From Serripes groenlandicus (lineage: Eukaryota; Mollusca; Bivalvia; Cardiida; Cardiidae), in assembly GCA_031761405.1 (NCBI GenBank), contig JASEVX010000013.1, positions 34,476,458-34,540,457 on the forward strand: a stretch of 64,000 bases of DNA, read 5' to 3'. The translations under genes and the position numbers were made by a program. Below the pieces are notes generated by a model. It ran no database searches and had not been told where the DNA came from. It worked only from the letters and a program-made list of their open reading frames with translations. Shown piece after piece: positions 58,218 through 64,000 of this stretch; position 1 is the first letter of the stretch; every line of letters begins with the position of its first letter.

Positions 58218-58323
58218 ATTACATGAGTGGTCATTCAATACGTAATTTATTAAACGAGTTTTCTGAAATCACTTTTAGAAAACGAGTTTAATAAATTTCG
58301 TATTAAATGACCACGAATGTAAT
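58218..58323. repeat. Palindrome, 47-base arms
   Basis: ATTACATGAGTGGTCATTCA (58218) is matched inverted by TAAATGACCACGAATGTAAT (to 58323). The spacer is about 12 bases. Arms meet at AACGAGTTTTCT / AGAAAACGAGTT. Probably a foldback insertion. Confidence 0.85.
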
Positions 58324-58827
58324 GTTCTTTTTATATCATAAATACTAATTTAATAATTTACAGCGCTATATCCATATAAACGTCGCTATAAAGCGCGCGT
58401 ATTTACAACGCTAAACGTTATGTTATGACGTCACGTTACGTAGCATTGTTATTACACTAGTTGAATACGCAATTTATTCAATGGCTTTATTACACTCCCG
58501 GCGACGTCATTTATGATATAACATAATTTATTAAATGCCTGTTTATTTTCCGGTGGAAATACACACAGATTGACATGCGCAAATACACCACGACAGATTA
58601 AAATACCGTATCTATATGCGGTGTAAATACAAGATTGTGACGTCATACAGTGACGTCACCGGTTTGATGACGATATTGGGCGGGGCATACGTATTGGAAT
58701 GCATTATGGGGCGTGGCGTAATCATTGAAGCGATATCCATCCGCCCTTCATAATCTTAATTTTACGGATAATAAAATGTAAACTCAATACATTTTCGCTG
58801 CTCATAGATTATAGGTATGTAATAAAA

Positions 58828-58991
58828 GGAATATTACGTTGCGGGAGCGATAAATGTGTTCGTATTGCACGACTCGTAGCGTGGGAAAATCCATATCTTA
58901 CTCGACCTTCGGTCTCGTAAGATATCGATTTTTTCCACGCTACTTGTAGTGCAATACAAACCCTTGTATCGCTCCCGCAACGTAATATTCC
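58828..58991. repeat. Palindrome, about 75-base arms, next to exon 2
   Basis: GGAATATTACGTTGCGGGAG (58828) is inverted as CTCCCGCAACGTAATATTCC (to 58991). Arms continue through GTAGCGTGGGAAAATC / GATTTTTTCCACGCTAC to a small inner hairpin CGACCTTCGGTCTCG. It ends 27 bases before the exon 2 acceptor AG. Confidence 0.85.
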
Positions 58992-59018
58992 GTATTTATT
59001 TATGTGCCAATATTCCAG

Positions 59019-59147
59019 GTTGGTCCATCTTTTGGAAGAAAAATGATGACCGGGTACTTGTCGTCACCAGGTATGAATGTGTCTGAAACAAGGGTGGGAC
59101 GGGTGCTTTCTGATATCCATCTTCCTTATCATGAAGCAAGACAACGT
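59019..59147 (+). CDS. Integrase-like gene, second recognised exon
   Basis: Acceptor TATTCCAG, donor GTTAGT; 43 codons in phase 0. VGPSFGRKMMTGYLSSPGMN then VSETRVGRVLSDIHLPYHEA. In the family this region lies between the N-terminal helix-turn-helix and the catalytic core and has the G-x-R-x-M ... V...R(V/L) layout of proteins with an IS3-like arrangement, an integrase or transposase hallmark. Phase agrees with both neighbours. Confidence 0.65.
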
Positions 59148-59398
59148 GTTAGTATAAATGTTTCTAAATAAAAAAAAAATTATTTAATAGTATTGACTTG
59201 CACATTTATCTGTGTTAGTCTGCACCAGAAAATTTAGGAGGGTTTGAAAATAAAAAATATACATTTTTCTCTGTCAAATTCAAAATAGTTGGATATTATT
59301 TGCATTTATGTTGAACAAATATAATGAAGATATTTGAATAAGATTAGAAATATAAAGTGTAAGTCTATTTAATGAAGTATAAATTATTTTCAAATCAG
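59148..59398 (+). other. Intron 2 of the integrase-like gene
   Basis: GTTAGT ... AAATCAG; 251 bases, AT-rich. Confidence 0.55.
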
Positions 59399-59592
59399 GG
59401 AGCAAGGAACATCAACCCTATTCCATACTTTGCAGAGTACTTTGGTCATAAGCTCCATATGGACCAAAATGAGAAGCTAGCCATGTTTGGGATTACACAT
59501 GTGCTTGCTATTGATGGATACAGCAGCAAGATTGTAAGCTTCAAGTGCATGCCTGTAAAGAACAACCTTATTATTTATGAGAATGTTTATCG
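59399..59592 (+). CDS. Integrase-like gene, catalytic-core exon
   Basis: Acceptor CAAATCAG, donor GTGAGT. GARNINPIPYFAEYFGHKLH, then MDQNEKLAMFGITHVLAIDG, YSSKIVSFKCMPVKNNLIIY, ENVYR. The pattern H-x-D at the end of one strand, a short loop, then IDGYSxKIV matches the start of the RNase H-like fold in rve/DDE integrase-domain proteins. The Asp of HMDQ is the likely first catalytic acid and the IDGYS strand follows it. The second Asp and the Glu should come in later exons and are not seen. It could be a domesticated integrase-derived gene or a decaying transposon gene; introns argue against a fresh retrotransposon. Confidence 0.7.
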
Positions 59593-59751
59593 GTGAGTTC
59601 TTCCCAATATTATTTCTTATTATATACATGATGCATATGTTATGTTGAAACTACAAACAGATGGTCCTGTGCAAATAAAATAAGACAAATTATTATGTTA
59701 ACAGTACATATAAAATATGATACCATATTATTAAAAATGTGCTTATGGAGT

Positions 59752-61545
59752 GTGCAATTCAATCGAGAACTTTGGTTGCTGCGGCATCATAAAAGGGGCA
59801 AAATGTTCAAACTTTAAAAATCTTCTCCTCTGAATCTGCATGTCAGATTCCAATATAGTTTGGTAGAAATGTTCCTTGTGTGACCCTGTATATTGTTCAA
59901 GGCATACTGTTTGGTTGAAAAACATGGCATTCAGGAGTCATCAGAAAAGGGGCAAAATGACAAAATTAGGAAATTCCATTTTAAGCTCTAATGCCCAAAG
60001 GCCAGAAGGGCTTATGTCGTGGCGATATGTCCGGCGTGCGTCCATAAACAATTTCTTGTTAACACGATACAGTCTTCACTTTTTTCAACCAAACTTATAC
60101 AGTAGTAAGATATCCATGAGAGCTCGGTTCCTTTCGAAAACCAGCCAGATCCGCCCATGCATGACTGGATTGTGGCTCTTGAAATGGTCAAAATTGCTAT
60201 AAAAGAGCTTGTTAACACAATACAGTCTTCTTTTGATTGTATCTCAACCAAACTTATACAGTAGTTAGATATCCATGAGAGCTCGGTTCCTTTCGAAAAC
60301 CAGCCATATCTGCCCATGCATGACTGGATTATGGCCCTTGAAATTGTCATAATTGCTATAATAGACCTTGTTAACACGATACAATCGTTATTTTTTATTG
60401 TATCTCAATCAAACTTATACAGTAGTTAGATATCCATGAGAGCTCGGTTCCTTTTGAAAACCAGCCAGATCCGCCCATGCATGACTGGATTATAACCCTT
60501 GGAATTGTCAAAATTGCTATAATAGAGCTTGTTAATACGATACAGTCTCTTTTTTTTTATTGTATCTCAATCAAACTTATACAGTAGTTAGATATCCATG
60601 AGAGCTTGATTCCTTTCGAAAACGAGCCAGATCCGCCCCATGCATGACTGAATTATGGCCCTTGAAATTGTCAAAATTGCTATAATAGGGCTTGTTAACA
60701 TGATACAGTCCTCATTTTTGATTGTATCTCAATCAAACTTATACAGTAGTTAGATATCCATGACAGTTTGGTTCATTTCTAAAAAACGGCCAGATCTACC
60801 CATGCATGGCTGGATTATGGCCCTTGAAATTGTCCAAATTGCTATAATACAGCTTGTGAACACAATAGAGCTTCCATTTACTATCTGATCTTCACCAAAC
60901 TTAGATGGTATTTGAATATTGATGACATGTTGGTTCCTTTTGAAACAAGCCAGATCAATGCCAGTAGAGCATAGGCCCTCATGGGCCTCTTGTTTTAAGT
61001 TCTTGTCTGATATTAAGAAAAATGAATAGGATTCTTAAGTGATCCTCTACCTAATTTGTTCAAGCCGTATTGATTGGTTACAAAATCATAGCAAACTCAC
61101 GTCATCGCTTTAAGCTACAAATGACAACTCTTACCATTCCACTCGACCAATTTCAACGTTACTTCACAGGAATGTTCCTTTGATGGTCCTCTTTCAAAAT
61201 TGTTCAAAGACTTACATTCTGTGTAGAGCTTTTGTTGCTGCGGCATCATAAATTGAGAAAAATACCCAAACTTTAAAAAACTTCATCTCCATAATCCATT
61301 TGTCACATTCCAAGATAATTTGGCAGAAATGTTCTTTGGGTGACTCTTCAAAAACTGTTAAAGCCATATTAATTTCGTTGACGAACAGGGCAGCAAAGCG
61401 GCATCAGGAAAGGTGCAAACTTATAAAACTTTATAACTCCATTCTTATTAAAGGGCTTTTACTGATAAACTATTTCTTTAACTGAGTGTCCACTCCTTGC
61501 AGTTTCATTTGAACTCCTGATCAACTTTTCACAGATATTTGCAGA
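59752..61545 (+). mobile_element. H2 cassette fragment, both ends lost
   Basis: H2 monomers (GGTTGCTGCGGCATCATAAA, GGTAGAAATGTTCCTTG, ATCAGAAAAGGGGCAAAATG) flank the H3 insertion. The right part continues TTAAGTTCTTGTCTGAT and GAATGTTCCTTTGATGGTCC and ends near the TTTGCAG of the usual H2 3' region, without the hairpin. Confidence 0.7.
59984..60995 (+). mobile_element. H3 cassette, about 160-base monomers
   Basis: 5' end AGCTCTAATGCC-CAAA-GGC...AAGGGCTT stem-loop after CCATTTTA. Five monomers have GATATCCATGAGAGCTCGGT at 60109, 60268, 60429, 60591 and 60753 (159-162 apart). Subterminal AGTAGAGC (inverse of the 5' GCTCTA), hairpin GGCCC-TCAT-GGGCC and TCTTGTTT (60988-60995). The flanks rejoin as H2 monomer sequence (CCATTTT + AAGTTCTTGTCTG). 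Confidence 0.85.
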
Positions 61546-62130
61546 AATGAAATAATGTTGAATATGGCATAAAAATTAAACAAAACAAACAAGTCATGTA
61601 AATCATTCGGCCTCCTCCTCCCAAGGCCAAGGTAAAATTTTGGGCTTTAACTTTCCCAGGCTTTACTGAAGTGTCTGGGCTGTCTCTTCCACATGTTTTA
61701 ATTGATTTTAAAATAACTGTACACAATTATTCTTCGTAACAAGATGTTTCATGCATAATTACCAACCACTTACTCCCAGGGTCAAGGTATATTCAGATTG
61801 CATAGAACAGATTTATTTTGACACATATATATAGTAAATTATCAATTTCCCTATTAAAATTAAAAACTTAATAGTCGGAATTGGTTTTATATTCTGTCTG
61901 GTAAATTTGGAAATATTTTCCCATTTTCTTTTCATTCTTCAGAAATGTAATTTTTTAAATATATTATAAATCTATATATTATTTATATATGTTTTTTTTA
62001 TAGCAAAAATTAATAAACATGCAAAAGTGTATCCCGGGCACATTTCACTTTCAAAAACATTGTTGGAAAAGTGGAAATAAAACCACATGCACGAGTTTCA
62101 TTATTTTTATTTGACAAATGCTTATTTGTT
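61546..62130. other. Intronic AT-rich DNA, no gene
   Basis: No recognised feature apart from the polypyrimidine tract leading to 62140. Confidence 0.35.
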
Positions 62131-62140
62131 TTCTTTACAG

Positions 62141-62282
62141 GGTGATATATCTCGAGTCAAAAGAGATGAACAAATACAAACTGAAAGTCAGAAAAAAGAA
62201 CCGAAGCCTTCCTGAAATATTAATGGACAGACTTGAAAATCAAGATTGGAGCAGGAACTATCATGCTACATGCTTTGAATAA
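62141..62282 (+). CDS. Possible terminal exon of the integrase-like gene
   Basis: A strong acceptor (TTTGTTTTCTTTACAG) precedes GGTGATATATCTCGAG. In the phase left by the previous exon it reads RVIYLESKEMNKYKLKVRKK, a basic stretch, then NRSLPEILMDRLENQDWSRN and a TAA at 62280. Nothing in it resembles the second half of an integrase core, so splicing here would give a protein without the remaining catalytic residues. Alternatives are a separate gene's exon or a decoy. Confidence 0.35.
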
Positions 62283-62318
62283 AATGAGTTGATTGGTCCA
62301 CTTCTCCATTACAGTGGG

Positions 62319-62611
62319 GTCGAGTCCCGGTAGCTCAGTCGGTAACGACGCGGGCTGTCAATCCAGGGGTTGTGAGTTTGAATCCCCGCTCGGCCAACTT
62401 TTCGACGATTGACAAAAGTCATTGCGACATGCGTCATTCGTCTACCACCAATGGGCTAAGTCTATGTGGAAAAGCAGCCAGTTGCTTTGGAAGATTGTTG
62501 TTTGGAGTACTGGTGTGAGAAAACTAGGAAATGCATGAATAGGTGAACTGGCCGCCGTGATATAACTGAGAAATTGTTAAAACGGCGTTAAACCCCAATC
62601 AGTCAATTAAA
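62319..62611 (+). mobile_element. SINE family A, full-length with 13-base target duplication
   Basis: GTCGAGTCCCGGTAGCTCAG at the start, B box GAGTTTGAATCCCCG, end GGCGTTAAACCCCAATCAG. Flanked by CCATTACAGTGGG at 62306-62318 and 62612-62624. A young copy just after the putative terminal exon. Confidence 0.9.
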
Positions 62612-62624
62612 CCATTACAGTGGG

Positions 62625-64000
62625 AGTGCATTAACATTTCTTGATACAATCAACTAGCCTGCTTAATACATACAATTTAATGGACACTTTTTAGTGGTTA
62701 ATTGTAAATATATATATATTTTTTTTTTTTAAACCAAAAAAAGTATAATTTGATCAAGTTTGCATCTGCAAAAACATTTAACCTTGCCTCATGACTCGAA
62801 CCTGTTTTTTACATTCTGAAATGAAACTTGGTACAGATGTTCACTCTTGTTTAAATAAAATTGAAACAATTTTTTTTTATAAAAGTGGTATGATTGGAGA
62901 TGTGTCAAATATCGTTTATAGGTGTTAAAAATTAATAAATGCGGATATAAATCATTTGACTATGCACCTTAAAATAATGATAGTTGTTTTTAAGAATATT
63001 TGTTATTTGATGTTAGTCTTTATATCAAGCATTTAATTATATATATGTATGAACCTGTTTCTTGGGGACATTCAATAAGAATTGTAGCCATGTCTCCCCT
63101 TTGCTTACATTAAGAGTCGGCAATTTTTTTTCTGATTGATTGCATTCATTGAATTTTAAGCTGCAGCAGATGGGATGGTATTGATTTCATTCCTTATGTA
63201 CATGTAGTTTTTATCTTGATGTAAATATAACATGTGGGAACAATATCAGATTTTCCTCCAAGATGACCTTGCTGTTGAAAGCTTCATTCAACCCAAAAAC
63301 AAACACATTATCATTGATAAATGATACATTCAATACATGTTAACATAAACAATTGGTGTTTTTTGCCTTAAAGGTAAACTATAGGGATAGTTTATCTGTT
63401 TGATTATAGATTAATTCTTGTAAAACATGCAGGCTTTTTCTATGTTTATAATGTATGCAATAGTTGAATTCAATCAATTAATATGTGTTGCATACATTGT
63501 AGACATAGGAGACACTGCATGTATGAGGAAAGTTCATTGTTAGCCTGTTAGATACATTTTTTATTATTTATTATAACATGATGTTCAGAATTAATGTTGA
63601 CTCCTTGCATACATGTAATCATAAAATAAGTTATAACATGCATTGTTAAATATATACGTAAGTTATTTCATATGATATAATATATAGCTCCATGTACCTT
63701 ATCTTTTACACATCTTAAGAAGAAAAATAAAAAGTAATTGTCAGAATTGTTTGTTTTTAGTGTTTACTTATTAGACAAAATGTTCATGGATGATTGAACA
63801 AGTGCTTGCACGGATTTCAAATCACTTGTTCTGGTTTGCAGACTACCTGAAGATTGCAAAAGAAGAATATGCATAGATCAATTTGAGTCAGTACACCATT
63901 AGTTGTTTTCAATAGCGTGAAATGGTTACCATAATTTAATGGCTTCTCCCTCAGCCATACATTTGACTCGCAGTCAATGTATGGTAGAACTATGGTCTTA
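62625..64000. other. Gene-free AT-rich DNA to window end
   Basis: Several AATAAA/ATTAAA strings occur, which could serve as poly(A) signals. No gene, SINE or cassette recognised. Confidence 0.35.

Larger units (their letters stand above)
57248..59018 (+). other. Intron of the integrase-like gene
   Basis: GTAAAA ... TATTCCAG. It is AT-rich and holds two palindromic elements (58218-58323 and 58828-58991) and TGACGTCA octamers at 58426, 58638 and 58651. No exon is recognised within it. Confidence 0.5.
59593..62140 (+). other. Intron 3 (2.5 kb) with nested cassettes
   Basis: GTGAGT ... TTTTCTTTACAG. It contains an H2 fragment with an H3 cassette inside. If the missing part of the catalytic domain was once here, it is not visible. 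Confidence 0.45.

Overview
This is an AT-rich, repeat-dense piece of a eukaryotic (animal) genome. It most resembles a bivalve or related lophotrochozoan mollusc. The reasons are several families of tRNA-headed SINEs ending in a GCCGTTAAACACCAATCAATC-like tail, tandem-monomer mobile cassettes of the kind known from bivalves, foldback elements, and lineage-specific C2H2 zinc-finger gene copies. No prokaryotic gene organisation, rRNA or CRISPR is visible, and the tRNA-like sequences are SINE heads. Species assignment is inference.

The backbone is a three-copy segmental duplication of a C2H2 zinc-finger (ZNF) gene. Block 1 is 1-5455, block 2 about 18820-28655 and block 3 about 32660-54490. Each holds the same order of landmarks: an old minus-strand SINE, a candidate 3' splice site, a finger array, a repeat cassette, another minus-strand SINE and a tRNA-like sequence. 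Only the block 3 gene (47019-48026, 11 fingers) is open. Block 1 (1093-1935) has a point nonsense codon and two lost zinc ligands. Block 2 (21896-23236, 15 fingers) has a 10-base deletion and a 4-base duplication. The blocks differ mainly by insertions, so each paralogue serves as an empty-site control for the others.

Mobile DNA fills most of the rest. 11.45-14.8 kb holds a truncated, internally deleted non-LTR retrotransposon, split by a cassette. Block 3 contains a roughly 10-kb insertion (33044-43056) bracketed by long inverted repeats; inside it lie a TTAA-flanked MITE (36671-37596) and nested arrays of a 176-bp monomer (37651-41931). It also contains a 161-bp-monomer cassette (43181-44309) and a 3.6-kb hAT-like insertion (48816-52461) that hosts two further cassettes back to back. 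5.7-6.5 kb is a 96-bp tandem array, and 30.05-30.42 kb is a large TC/TCTG microsatellite.

57.0-62.3 kb carries exons of an intron-containing gene with a DDE/integrase-like (RNase H fold) domain. It has a probable frameshift in the first recognised exon and no visible second half of the catalytic domain.

The most interesting system is a set of five cassette families (called H1-H5 here). They are unrelated in internal sequence but share one design: a 5' stem-loop, 160-176-bp tandem monomers, a subterminal inverted repeat, a 3' hairpin and a fixed TCTTGTTT terminus, inserted in T-runs. This matches the published description of non-autonomous Helentrons (rolling-circle elements) and suggests one trans-acting machinery serving many internal sequences.
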